Part shown: piece by piece, positions 15,001-27,600 of the stretch
How the letters are laid out: each line of letters begins with the position of its first letter
Position numbering within the stretch: the first letter of the stretch is position 1
NCBI GenBank assembly: GCA_037013685.1
Contig: CM072894.1
Location: 3,970,841 to 4,034,840, forward strand
Direction: 5' to 3'
Length of the DNA: 64,000 nt
Origin: Acridotheres tristis
Taxonomy: Eukaryota > Chordata > Aves > Passeriformes > Sturnidae
Made by a program: the position numbers and the translations under genes
The notes under the pieces: generated by a model
The model's database searches: none
What the model was told of the DNA's origin: nothing
The model's input: the letters and a program-made list of their open reading frames with translations, nothing else

Positions 15001-17567
15001 ATCCTGTGCCTATGCAATTACATGGCAGGGGGGAAAAACAGGTTAAATGAGAGCAAGTGGGCTCACCCCTCACCACTACAAAAAACCTCCTTCCTACGAG
15101 GTTAGATTTCAAAAGTGTTTGGGGCAGAGACCAGTCACTGCCAATTTAATTTCTGAATGTTAAGTGCAGAGTGTTAGTGGGTGGTGGAAGTGAATTGTAC
15201 AGTATTTATGGAAATATTTTGCTAATGGATATTGGCAGCAGCAGTGGAAAGGTCTGTTTGGAACTGATGGCATGGAGCAGTGTGCTCTGCAAGGAGAGGG
15301 AACAGAAGAAGGTAAAGGCTGTGCATTTGTGGAAAGCCAAGGCCCAGCATGTTCTTTTCAGCAATAAGGAAAAGAAGCCAAGAGTTGTCTCTGAAAATGC
15401 TTTAGAAATCGCTCATAGATTTCTCCTTTCTGGAACAAAATATGCTGAGTATGTAGTCGAGAAGCAATTCAAGTTACTGCCACCATCTAAGCAACAATTT
15501 AGCACATAAAAGTCTATGTTTTAGATAAAGATATCTTTACTATTACAGAAATTTTAATCTCAGAATCTGCAAAAGTCTGAGAAAAACTGCTTCAGTTTGC
15601 TGTTGGCAGTTTCATGAGTGAAACCATGAAATGAACCTTGAAGTGGTTAATGGGCATCTTTTATTGTACCTTCTGTGGTTGTGTTTGAGACACCGTGCCC
15701 AAATGACATTAAGAAATTTGAGCTAGAAATCCATCTGAAATACAAGTTTCCAGGTGGATGTTTGTATAATAGAACAGATGATGCCAAGTGCAAGGGTTGT
15801 CCCTCCACCTTACATTAGGGTGATTTTGAATTTCAGACAAAGCCAAACAATAATAATAATAAAAGGTTGCATGAAGGTTAATGTTGTTTAGGCAGATGGT
15901 GAATTGCAGATTCAACCTGTTGTCACAATAATGAATGTGCTTGAAAAGATGTTCATGTGGCAACTGGGGGAAAAATGAAACAGAGTAAGCACATGTTTGC
16001 ACACACAGACTTAGCATTGCTGCCTGCCACTCATATCCAAACCTAGACATAGATGTACTCTTTTAGGGATTCTGTATTGACCCTTTGCCACAAATCAATA
16101 TGAAAACCTGGATTACAGATTCAAAAGCATGCACTGTTAATACTGATGCCATAACTTTGCCTGACAGCAATGACAGAAGCATTTGATCTGAGTCAGGTGA
16201 AATTTTATATCCCTATTAAATGTAATTTCCCCCCCTTCTCCTCCATGTCCATTTTTTACCCTTCTCTCTTTTCCCATTTTAAAGCTTCATAGCAAAGTAG
16301 CCCACAAAATAAGTGTTTTACAGGGGCCTGGAGTGCTCAGCCAAGTGTTTCTCCAGTGCTTTGGAACTCTGTGGTTCTTTCTCTTCAGGAGCCCTATTAG
16401 AACATGGAGTGGCTTTTGGATGAAGCTGTATCTCCCCATTCAGTCAGGTATTTATTTACCTTAAACAGTATAGCCCCAAAGCTTTATGTTTTATTATAAA
16501 TCCCTTTGAAAATAGGTGAGCAAATCCCCTCTAGTTAAAAAAAAAAAAAAATAAAAAATAAAAAAAAAAAAATCCATTGGAGTCAAAGCATCTGTGGGGA
16601 TTTGTTCACGCTAAATACAAATAATCTGGGAGGTCAGCTGTAGCAATAGTGTTAAATCATTTTACAAAGGACACTGCTTTCAAAAAGGATTCCTGGTCAG
16701 CAATACTTGATAAGTAGTCATCCAAATTATCTGAGCTTGTTGCCAACACCTGGTTCAGGACCCTTGGACACAAGAATTGTATAAATGGGTGGGAAGGGGC
16801 ATAGCCCACTGCTTCAGAATTGATTCTGTAGCTGGAATCAAAAGGAGATTTAGGATACTTGCAGTTTTGCAGGCTGTATCAGTTACACCTCTCCCTGTAA
16901 TACTTCCATTTTTCTGCAACTTTTACTCACAATAAAAGACTCGGGGACATCATTATTGAAAGTTTAGGACTCATGTAGAAAAATCCCTTTGTATTTGTAC
17001 AAACCCACCAATCTCCAGCTGAAGAAAAATGTATTTGCTGTAGAAAGAGGTAAAGAAGAGATACAGAGGAAGCCAAAACTCTTAATATAGCCTTTGCAAG
17101 GATTGCAACTTTATCAGCCTAGGTTATGTGTCTACTGCAGAGGTAATTCTCCATTTGGACTTTTAACAGACTTTAATCTTTTTTTAGTATTTTTGCAATA
17201 ATTCAGTGTAAAGATTAAAAATACTTCGCCCTTCTTCCAAAAGCCATTAAAAAAGCCTTACTTTTTCCACCCTTCTTTCTGCCTGTGAGGAGTTGTCATT
17301 TTCCATCAATTCCATTTTCTCCAAACTGTGTATTCAGCTCTTTTTAAATATTCATTTTTCCATTATATTTTTAACCTCACTGTGATCATCTTTTGCCTAA
17401 TTACTTAGGTGATTGGTTTCAGCTGTATCCTGAGGGGGAATACCACACTAAAACCAGCAGTGTCACTAGATAATGGCTGGAAATTGGGAAACTAGAGTTA
17501 ACAGGGACCCATCAGGCTCCTATGAAGAATGACAGTCACCAGAAGCAGTGGCGGCTGGAAAATGGGG
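6061..17567. other. Intronic, no gene recognised
   Basis: I found no recognisable exon, RNA gene or clear transposon in this block. Homopolymer runs occur at 11231-11246 (A), 13632-13645 (T) and 14529-14543 (T), with an A-rich tract at 16537-16572. A short imperfect hairpin sits at 6252-6288. A 112-codon open frame at 15171-15509 has no family I recognise. Confidence 0.65.
16537..16572. repeat. A-rich low-complexity tract
   Basis: About 36 bases are A with only two T interruptions. I saw no SINE or LINE body next to it and no target duplication, so it is not clearly a retrocopy tail. Confidence 0.9.
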
Positions 17568-17608
<41 letters not shown>

Positions 17609-17619
17609 TATTATTATTA
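17568..17619. repeat. (ATT)n microsatellite
   Basis: About 17 ATT units with one C interruption (ATTACT near 17603-17606). On the + strand it reads as a Leu run in one frame, which is a spurious frame. Confidence 0.95.
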
Positions 17620-18390
17620 CCTCATGTATTACTTTTTCATGGCATCAGCATTCTGTATGTAATTGTACTTGCAGAAAAACTTGCTCAGAATCTCAGAACA
17701 CATGACTGTGTGCTGTGTTTCTGCCAAAAGGTGGTACTGGCTAGGTGTTGTGCTGGCAGCTGCAAACCCTCAGTAGGGAACCTGGGCCTTCAGCACTGTG
17801 CAACCCTAAAAAAAAAAATCTTTTAGATGAAAGTTTCTTGTCTTATCCCTTCAATTATGGTAGAAAAACGGGCTGGAATAAATAGAAATAGAAATAGTAA
17901 TAGTTATGTTTAAACTTTCAACTTTCTACTTTCCATCTGCAAATATTTCCTTCCAGTACAATCCAAATATTCAGTGAATTGGAGAATCAAAGGTCTGTTA
18001 GATGTGTAGACACAACTGCTTAATTTCAGAGAGCAGAGTAAACAACCTGGAATGAAATTTTGGGGAAGGAAGGAAAGGAAGAATTTGTATTTATCAGCCT
18101 CATTAGCAGACTGCTGCAATAACCCTTTTTTTTCTCTGAAATCTTTGCTGTGTAATTAATCACACCTCGTGTGAGGGAGTTGCTGGTACTGATACAGGTA
18201 CAGCTGTGACAAGCCAGATGTGTTTTGGCTCTCATGCATTTCCAGTGGTAGACGTCAGGGAGGCAGGGACAGAAAGAAGGGCAGAGATGTTTCCAGCTCC
18301 CTCAAGGACTCCTGGCATTGCTGTCTGGCAGTATGAACTCTTTGCTGCCCAGCAGCATGGAGTTCTCTGAAAAACCTTTAACATCTCTTT

Positions 18391-18409
18391 GTCTGTCTGT
18401 CTGTCTGTC
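18391..18409. repeat. (GTCT)n microsatellite
   Basis: Between four and five perfect GTCT units. Confidence 0.9.
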
Positions 18410-18504
18410 AGAAAACTGCAGGTCACAACCACTAAGATCAGTCACAGATACGTGTTTTCATCAATGAGCAGGGACAGACTTTTAGGCTGATTGCTAAAGA
18501 ATGA

Positions 18505-18990
18505 GTATGATGCTGATGCCTAGAGGAGCTGGAACAGAGGCTGGACAGAGTTAAGAGGAATAAAATGGATATTTATTGAGGGCCCTGCAAAGGGCACACC
18601 CTGGCAGTGCCAGTGCCACAGTCATGGATGGCTCTGCCTGGATGGCTCCAAGATGGAAGCACAAGAGAGCTTGGTCACGAGATCTCTCATTTTTATAGGT
18701 TTTAGTCCATTTGCATACAAGAGTCAACTGCCCAATTAATAACCTCAAATCATGAAGTTTCATCCTCCTTGCTTGCTTGTGTGCCCACCCTCCTCTTTTC
18801 ATGTTGTTTATGCTCAGGGCCTGAAGTTAGAAGAGATTGTCCTTGAGTCCCCAGCTGGAATAGAATTGTTTTGTCTTTACCACCTGTGAAAAGATCCCAG
18901 TAACCCTTAATATAAAACTAAAAGCTGCATGCTCAAGCAGAACAGAAAAACTTAAGGCATCAATTTCCCCCCAAAGGCCACCCAGTGAAG
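18505..18990 (-). mobile_element. Solo LTR-like block of a passerine-type endogenous retrovirus
   Basis: The sequence from about TGCTGATGCC (18511) to the AAAGGCCACC region resembles bird ERV LTRs as I recall them. It contains a poly(A)-signal-like AATAAA on the minus strand (18577-18572), the 'CTCAGGGCCTGAAGTTAGAA' block and the 'AAGCTGCATGCTCAAGCAGA' block. No retroviral gene lies on either side, so it would be a solo LTR or fragment. Exact ends and target-site duplication could not be fixed by eye. It is antisense to ERBB4. The family name (ERVL-like) is from memory only. Confidence 0.6.
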
Positions 18991-19539
18991 GATGACACAA
19001 GTCTGCCCCAGTGCTGGAAAAATAGCAAAAATTTGTCTTGTTTACCTTGGGAATTTACCTGGGAGTGTTGGTCATTGTCCCAGGTGACACAACTGCACAC
19101 CCAGAGCAGCAGTCCTGCATGGACTTCCCTGGCCCTTGGATGAGGGCTGTAGCTCTGCCTCTTTCACCAGATCATTGGATGCTTGTTGGATCCAGAAGTT
19201 TCTCAAAAATCTTGCTCTTTGCCGACTTCTGCCTAGTGCTTGACTTCCAAATCCTCTTTTTAGTAGGGATGCCCAATGCAGATGTGGCTTCCCTGGTAAT
19301 ACAGACTTTGGGAGGGTCTGCACTCGCTGCTAAATGCAGCTTTGTCTGGGCTCAGCCAGCACAGCTTTGTTTGGGTTGGTGTGTGACAAAAGGAAGAACA
19401 AAAGCCTCGCATTGTAACGCATTTTATTCCCCATCAAAACAAAGAGGAGAGAAAGAGAGAACAGGGCTGTTATGGAGATTATCATCATTCTTTTGAGACA
19501 CAGTGGTATTTTCCCAAGAAGGCAATGACATTTCTTAAT

Positions 19540-19830
19540 TACTCTCTTCATGGGTAGCCATGTGTAGAGATTACTGGGGGCTCAGCAGGGCATTGTTCAG
19601 CGGAGCCTCGGAGGATGCTATTGCTGACAGTACAGTGCTGCACCCTCCACTGCTCCTCTCCTTCCCTCTCTCTTCATTACAGCAGCTAATTACTGCAGCT
19701 CCCGGTGGCTGAGCAGCGTGCCTTATCCCCTCTCCCCCAGCAGCCCTTGGCTGGCAGGGTAATTTGCAGCAACAGGGGCTGCTCCAGAGCTGCTGTCATT
19801 CTCCTGTCAGGCTTGGCCGCCAGACCAGCA
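19540..19830. promoter_or_regulatory. Candidate conserved regulatory block (speculative)
   Basis: This patch is more GC-rich than its surroundings, with several CpGs, a homeodomain-type TAATTA core in CAGCTAATTACTGCAG (near 19683-19698) and no repeat signature. Such texture is typical of conserved non-coding DNA, but I cannot see conservation from one sequence. Confidence 0.2.
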
Positions 19831-20114
19831 GCCTTGGAGTGGGAGGCAAGCTGTGCTCTGAGCTGGGCAAGGACATGAGCGTCCTGGCCAGGTAATGCTG
19901 GGGACTCCTTGGAGCTGCCATATCCCAAAAGGAGATCTTCAGAAATTTTGTTTCTATGTCTGCCTTGAAGTGCACACAGCACGAGCGGGTTCATTTCTGC
20001 TCTCAGATGTTCTTCTCGTGTCAGGAGTAGAACAAGAACAGGTAATTTTTTTCAACTCACTACCTCAGTTTCATTACTGAGCAGAAAAGTTTGAACATGC
20101 TGCCTTTTTATGCA

Positions 20115-20136
20115 AAAAGATATACACATATCTTTT
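20115..20136. other. Small perfect hairpin
   Basis: Nine-base arms AAAAGATAT and ATATCTTTT flank a 4-base ACAC loop in AT-rich intron. It is too short and AT-rich for a miRNA precursor. Confidence 0.6.
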
Positions 20137-21147
20137 AATTCAAATTATGTGTATATTTTTCTCTAAAACATTTAAGCACATAGGTATGTTTTCACCTTAT
20201 ATAATACATAATTATATATTACCTAATCATCAAGAAATTTGTCTTTGCACCTTTGAAAAACCCCACTTTCCTGCCTCCCTCCCTGTCCCATAGATACATT
20301 TATCTGTGGCTGTGTGTGGTTAGAGAGCATGAAAATAAATCCTACTGCTGTCTAGCAGTGTATTCACATTTTGATTCCACTGACAGCACGCTGCGATGTT
20401 ATCGTGTGATATTAAACTTCCAGTTGATAAGAAGTCTGAGCACTAGTATCAGCTCTGTGTGAAATATGGTTGATTCTGGGTGTACACCAGAAAAAATGAA
20501 AATAGACTTGCTTTGAGCCACGGCCTTGACAGCTTGGTTGTTGCAGACAAAACCAAAGTCTTACGAGCTTGGCAGCTGTGACATCCACCATCAGAGTCCA
20601 TTCGACATTATATTAATAGAAAAAACAATTTTGAATATATGTAAAAAAGCCAGTCAGTCTTCTTGGCTTAAATAAACTAAAGTTAGGGTGTTTCTGTAAC
20701 AGATTTGTAAACAAAATGTCCACGGTATATAAATACTTAAATATTTACATGACTGGGTGTGATTATATATACACACACTTACAAACTGAACATTAAATGA
20801 GCAAATGGTTTCTTGAATGTATTCACTGCTTAGAACCCATGTTGAAGTAGCCTGTGATCCTTTTCTGAAGGTAATCCTGTCAACCTGGGGTGCAGAATTT
20901 GCTGTACAATTAAGTGATCAGTCTTGTCCTGCCATTCTTGAAGATGGGAATGGCATCCCAGCTGTCCCCTTTGGAGCCCAGCACACCAGGACATGCTCCC
21001 CTTTCCTAATGTATTGAGGTGTTGCATTCACAATCAGACCTATGAAACACAGGCAGATGACATTTGATATATTCACTGTATTCTGGGTACAGTTCTGCCA
21101 TTCTTCTTGTTACTGGCCTACAGACTGTGATCCTAAATGGAGATTGT

Positions 21148-21205
21148 CCTGGGTTTTGGCTGTTCTAGGAGACAACCTTCTCCCAGTAACTGTACCCTGT
21201 GTATT
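21148..21205. mobile_element. Short diverged LTR-like fragment
   Basis: The segment beginning TGTCCTGGGTTTTGGCTG and running through CCCAGTAACTGTACCCTGTG resembles the start of a common avian LTR (TGTCCTGG-type start), heavily diverged. No second LTR or internal region is adjacent. Confidence 0.35.
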
Positions 21206-21666
21206 TACTTTTCATGTTTATTAATGAATGATCTGTCAGAGATGTAAATTTCAAGGCATTTTTGTTAAAGCTTTGTTCTGGGAGGGATGGCATATCTAAC
21301 AGAAGAAAGACCTGGGAATAAGTCATTACTGGGCCTGGAAATTGTGGTGTTAGAGAGTTAACTGCCCTTGCACTTGCCTGAGGCTCTAATCAGCAGACTT
21401 GGTGGTAATGAGTGATTTCATGGGGCCTATTGCTTAATTCCACAACACGGAGCTATATAAACAGCTCTGCAGTTCATTACAAAGTCAAATGTGTTTTGCC
21501 ATTTAAATGGACAGAGGTGACTGTGAAATATAAGTGTTTCTATTTATTTCAACTAAATGTGCTGTATGTAGCAAGATGAAGGAAGGTTGAATAATTGAAG
21601 CTCAGGATTCATCTCGTTCAGTGTTTATTTCATGCCTGGGCTTTTTTTAGCTCACTATTTTGTTCC

Positions 21667-21688
21667 GTTTGGTTTGGTTTGGTTTGGT
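21667..21688. repeat. (GTTTG)n short tandem repeat
   Basis: About four units of the TTTGG pentamer, followed by GTCTTAATC. Confidence 0.85.
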
Positions 21689-23904
21689 CTTAATCTGATG
21701 CCATGAGGAGAGCAGTAGCCAGGCAAGAAGGGTATAACCCTATTTCCTAATGTAAAAATTTGAAGCAGTATGTCTATTTGAAGAGGAGTTAGAATACACT
21801 GTCACTTAGTAAAGTGTTAGAGGAACAAAAAAATAAAGAGACAAAGGAGTTTACAGTTTAATTCATAATTGAAATCCCCTGAAAATAGTATATAAGCTTC
21901 CTGTTAAATGCTGTCAAGTCAGTGAACACGCTGTGACAGCATACTAAGAAGTTACAAGGAGTTACTCATGTAACTAAAAAAGGAAACTACAGTGTAAATC
22001 AAAAACAAGGATAGCATTATTTGTTGTTTGCTTGCTGTAAAGGCCATTTTGCAGAATGTACAGTTGGTCTCAGAGGGGTTTTCCATAAAGCTGCTCTTTC
22101 CATCAGCCAAAAGTACAGGAATGAAGCCCTAGGAATTCTTGGATGTGTGTCTGTGTGTGCATGACAGAATATGGCTGGAGAGCTGCACCAAGGTGTTCAA
22201 AGCTGTGCAAGTTCCCAAAAATTCCAGGAGGTGTCAGAAAAGGGAGCTCAAGCTGAGGTTTTGTAGCTCTCTTGCTCCTGTTTAGTTAACAGAGATGATA
22301 ATTCCAGAGGGGCAGGAAGAAAACAGAGGAGAGCTCTGAGCAATGCCTGTCCCTTCTGGCTTTGAGGAGAGCAAAGAGACAGAAATCACTTTAAGGTATT
22401 GTCAGTAAGTGACCTGCTAAGTCAAGAGAATACAGAGAACCATGTGGTTGTGAGGAATAAGCCATGATCTCCACAGGCTGGGAATATCACCCAGAATGGC
22501 CCAAGCACACTCCTATATGGAAAAGGTGACCAGGTTGGGTGCCATGGATGTGAGGACGAGCACATTACAGCTTGTGTGATCTGTCTGGGGCACGCTGAGG
22601 GAGATCCCTTGGCCATGGGGGGTGGTGACAGCATGGAAGTGATGTTTTTGTCAAAATGTCATCACCACTGGCAGGTTTTCCCAGGCAGAGCACTCCAGGG
22701 AACATCTGTCCTATAGGAGTGTCCTCTTGACACCAAGTTCTGGTGGCCAAGCTGGTTCTGGACAGGGCAAGTTAAATTGGCATGCCCATTGATATTTAAA
22801 TGGGGTATTGAAATCTCATCTTTCCAGTGCAGAGCTCATTCTTGGTTTCCATTCTGATTGCTTCGTTTTGCTGTAGTTCATGAATTAATTAATTATATCC
22901 AGGGAAAGGAAACAACAGTATGGTAGAACAGAGCAGAAAGAGATAACATGGCACATTAGCAAAAATGAGCAGAGCCAGAATGGACACCAAAATGGAAACT
23001 GAAGGGTTTAGTTTCATGGTGTGTAGTAAAAAGCATGTACTAGGTCACCTAACTTAGTTAAGTCTTTCAGGCTGAGCAAAGAATGAAATTTCCTGTTCCC
23101 TCCCCTATTTCAAGTCATTTTGCAATGCTGCTAATGGAAGTAAAAGGATCTCACTCAGCACTTTAAAAATGGAGCTCTGCGTCCTTTCTTTTTCTCAAGC
23201 ATTTTCTAGCTTAAACTCTTGGCTACTCTTCATCCTACTGCCTTTAAAGACTTTGGCCAGAGGAACTTCCTGAGAAGGTGCCTGGGCTGAGAAGGCACCA
23301 GGGTTTTGGAGCCCAGGTCAGCAGGGTCAGTGTGAGTGTCCTGCAGCACAGCCTTGGGGCTTTGATGAGAAGCAGAGACCTGGCTGTAATCTTCCTTTCT
23401 GATCTAGTACACTGTCTTTCCCTAAATTACAGCACGATAATACCTATTCATTTTCTCAGATTTATCATAATCCTCATACAGATCCTAGTCGCCACAAGCA
23501 TGAGGCTATAAAATCGTTCTTTATTTTTCTGTTGGTACTTCTCTTTTTTTAACTGTTGCACAGTGGCTGATTTTAATTGAGGCACGCTGGACACAGAGGA
23601 ATGTCAATGAGATACTTTCCTTTAAAATTCTGCATGCCAGCAGCATCTCCACTCGATGCTGACTGGCACAACTGCCTTTCCTAATGTTTTCATGTGCCTT
23701 CAAGTGATGTTTTTATATCACTGCTTTGCCATGCCATGGGAGCGATCACGTGTCAGAGCAGATAAAACCCCAAATCACATCTGTGAATATTATACAAAGA
23801 ATAAATGTGTGTTCCTTCTCTGTCTCACGTCGATGCAGATGTGTGTGTTTTAATACACAGCTCTGTGATTATTAATGCCATCTATGTGGAGGTGGCAGAA
23901 CCAT

Positions 23905-24065
23905 CCTGTAAAACAGCCCTGCCCTGAGCCCTCCCTGCAGACAGGGGTGAGGGTCCCTCTCATCCCATCTCCTCTCAAGGCTGAACATCCCCAGCTCCCT
24001 CAGCCTTTCCTCAATCAGGGAGATGCTCCAGTCGAAGCTGCCACATTTTCTGGGTTGCCTCACCT
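23905..24065 (-). mobile_element. CR1 LINE fragment (internal to the 3' region)
   Basis: On the minus strand this reads as the CR1 segment that lies a few hundred bases before the CR1 3' end. On the + strand the marker words are CCTCTCAAGGCTGAACATCC, CCAGCTCCCTCAGCCTTTCC and GGGAGATGCTCCAGTC. Both ends are truncated and no coding frame remains. CR1 is the dominant LINE of birds. Confidence 0.75.
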
Positions 24066-24636
24066 GCTGGGAGGTCGTGAAAAGTCTCTGTCTTCCTTCA
24101 GAGCCTTTTAGGGGCAGCACTGGCAGGAGCAAAGTGAAGGATTGATTGTGTTTGCTGTGTTCAGTTGTGTTAAGGGCCTGTGTTTGGTGTAGTTCCACAC
24201 GGAATGCAAGAGATCTGATACATAGGTACCAATTAATGCAGAATTGGACGAACCGAATGGAGTATTAGAACAGCTGTATTTGTTCCCCTTTTCTTTTTTA
24301 TTTTTTTTAATTTAATGAGGGCTAATATTCTCAGCTAGCCTGGTGCACAAGACCTTCAGCTAAAACTGCCAGCTAATGAGGATTTTCCAGTGGGCTTAAC
24401 CTGAGGCATAAAAGAGGAGAGTGTGCCAGTATTTCCTTGATTTGCCTGTCTATTCTCTGCATTTCTGAGCAAGACACTTTGAGTGCAGGTTGGGATTTTT
24501 AATGTGATATAACTGAACGCCTTTTTGCAGTGCATTTCTGGCAAGCAGAACCTGGAAGTTTTGGTTGCCCTGCTCCCCCAGCACAGCCAGGCTGTGTGTG
24601 TGTGTGTGTGCCAGGGGCTCAGCAGCATCCAGGCTG

Positions 24637-24694
24637 TGCCTTCCCTGCAGCCAGGGAGGGATTTTTGCCTTCCCTGCAGCCAGGGAGGGATTTT
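24637..24694. repeat. Perfect 2 x 29-bp tandem duplication
   Basis: Two consecutive identical 29-bp units each begin TGCCTTCCCTGCAGCC and end in the T-rich GGGATTTT stretch. The copies are indistinguishable, so the duplication is recent or kept homogeneous. A TG dinucleotide run lies just upstream (about 24594-24610). Confidence 0.9.
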
Positions 24695-27600
24695 TGCCTT
24701 CCAGCCCTGCTCTCTCTCTCTCATTACATGCAGGATCAGGTGTGTGCCGTTCCAGACTCCTGCACAGCTCCTCTGGAGAGCTGTCAGCCTTCTCTCTCCT
24801 CTCTGCCAGACTGGTAGACAATGCAGCACATGAAGTTGTGGAGCACAGAGCTCTGTTACCTGAAGGGTTGTGGGTTTTTCCTCTTTCCCTCTGTGGTTGA
24901 TTTTTTTCCCTATTTTTTTGCCAAGAGAAATGTTTTCTAGGGGAGAACAGCCTGTTTCTTATTCAGCTGCAGGTTGTAAATTACCTAAGGCTTATAAAAT
25001 CAAATTGGTTTTAGTAATAAATCCCTTGGTGCATTATCTGTTGTTTGCAATATTTCATGTATACAAGCTATTCAGCTGATTCTTTTTTATAAATCTCATT
25101 TTTAATCAGTCAGTCACTAGCATTGACCTTCCTAGTCAATTGGTGTATAATGATAATTTCGTACAGGATACTTTTTTATCCATGAGTATTGTAGATACAC
25201 CTTCTGTCCAACAAATAACCATAAAAGCAGACATCCTTATGCTCCTTCACACCTAGGAAATTCTAGGGCTGGCAACCAGACACCTGAAGTTGTTGTTTTT
25301 ATTATTATTATTTGGGGAGTACTTTCTGCTTTTCATGCAAAACACCTACCAACACAATGCTTCTTATTGTCAAAATAACCTTACTATTTGAACATCTTCT
25401 CCATGCTCCATATCATGGCAGGAATCCCACTCACAACAGAGTATTCTCTGATCCTGTTGGCATTTTTTGTCTATTCTCACAGGCATTTGATCTCTACTTC
25501 TAAAGCTGAATGTTTTTCAGCAATACTGCAGGGTTGTTTTCTGTCATTCCTGGTTTTTACTTCGGAGTTTTGTCCTTTGGGACAAAAATGTATGTGCTGT
25601 GTATGTTCTTGTGGATATTTGTTGTTTGTTGCATATTTCATTCGTGCAGCTAACCAGAATTAATAGAATTCATAAATTCAAACCAGAATTAATGGCCCTT
25701 TATCTCTCTTTGGGAAGTCTTGTCTGCTGTGCATCACTTGAGTTGCTAACAGACATTTATGTAGTTTAAGCAAAGTCTTTACTAGGCAAGTTATTCTGTG
25801 GGTGTTTGCAAAAGTTCAGGTGCATGGGACCAGAGAACAAGAATTAAGAAGAGAGGAGAAGGCAAAGTATAGAAATGTAGGTGCTGTCTACACTGTAGCT
25901 TTGCAGAACTAATTAATAAAATTACTCAGATATTTAGAAGCAAAACTCAGGAACTGTTTAAGATTAGTCAGCTGTTCAGAGAGCCTGTTGATAGACCAAC
26001 TTCTTCCTAGAAAAAATGGCAAGCTATTATAATATTATAGCCATTATAATGCTATACCACATTTTTACTGAAAGCTTGGGGGGATATGAGCTAAAAAAGC
26101 ACTCTTCTCCCCTTAAGTGTAAATGTGATAAGAGCCTGAAGAACTCAGCCTCTCCCTTTCCTGATTCTGAGAGTTGAGAGATTTTTAATGCAGAAACACA
26201 ACAAAAATTGCTGAGAAAGAGGTGAAATCAAGACCTTGTCAAATGTCTGTCACTGACAAGGAGATGATGGCTTACACCCAGCTGCTGCAGGAGCAGGCAA
26301 AAGGCAGAGCTGGCTGCAGCCACAGGCACTGTTCTCTGCCTCAGCATCCCCAGGTGAGATGAGCTCCTGGAACTGAGGGAGCTCCAGACACAGCGTTTCC
26401 CTCCCCAGGCTGTGAGTGAGTTTGTTCAGAGCCCTCAGAGTTGCATTTCAGCTGCACATGAAGTGCAGCACATAAAACCACTCGTGTGCTATTGGCAGGC
26501 AGGTATTTTCCCTTTCAGCTGAAATGTTTTATCTGCTTAGCTCCTCACGGTGCTGGGAGGCACCTTTTTTACCTCTCACAGGAAGGCTGCTGACCCTCAG
26601 CTGGTGCTAAGTGAAGGCCATTGTGTTAAACATCAATGCTGGCTTACAAAGGCAAAACAATTCTGTGTAAAGGTTTTGCAAAATCTTTCCCAAGGGCTGC
26701 TAAACCTGCTTTGCTGTAATGCTGGGTTAGTCTTTTTTTTTGGTTGGTGGAAAGATTGGAAGTAACTCACACTCACTTTTACAATTTCCCATCCTCCTGC
26801 ACATGACTTGCAGCTTTCACTCTTTAGGCAAATGTCATGAAAAGCACTTTTGCTCAGGTCAGTACTTCTGCAGGGCAGGGTTCCCAGGAAAATGGGATCA
26901 TCCTTTACTGGCTGATGCTAGGTTTGTAAATGGTAAAGTCTGAAATTGTCATGACAGGACCTTCATTTGAGGCTGCTTTTTGGAGATCCCCATTGCTCTT
27001 TAGAATATTCACATATCAAAGAAATGTTCTTCCTCAGAGGCAGAAAGCTGAGGTGCACTGCAGAGTTCACATCTTCTTGGAATAAGCCAATATCTGACCA
27101 CTCCAGTAACTCTTTAACAGGTCCAGCTTTCTTTTTTCTCTCTTTGTGAAATATTTCATTACTGTTTACTGATTTAAATTTAATCCTCGTGTTCATTTTT
27201 GATAGTAGCATGCAACTTAAAAGTGGAGAGTGTGTGCTTGGTTGATAATAAGAATGATAAACTGATGCTTTTAGAGGTTCATGTTGACTATCACTCCCTT
27301 GTGCCAGAAGCTATCATTTATCTGCAGTTTCCTCACATGCAATGACTTGGGCATTGCAATATTTCTCTTTTTGTAATTCAAGTGGTATCAAAGTCAGCTT
27401 CTTGTTTCAGCCTAAGGATGATGTTCTGTTCTAATGGCAGCTGGTGAGGAAGCACAGAATACTGGGGTGGGTTTAAGCATGATTTCTTGTCCATGACAGC
27501 TCTCAGCCTCTGTGTTTGACAGCCAGAACAACCAGGGATGCTTCACAGAAAATGTCCATGATGGCTTAAATTGCAAACAGAAAGAGGAAGGTGTTCCTAT

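Noticed and set aside
20115..20136. miRNA precursor
   Set aside because: A 9-bp AT-rich stem with a 4-base loop is far too short for a Drosha/Dicer hairpin.
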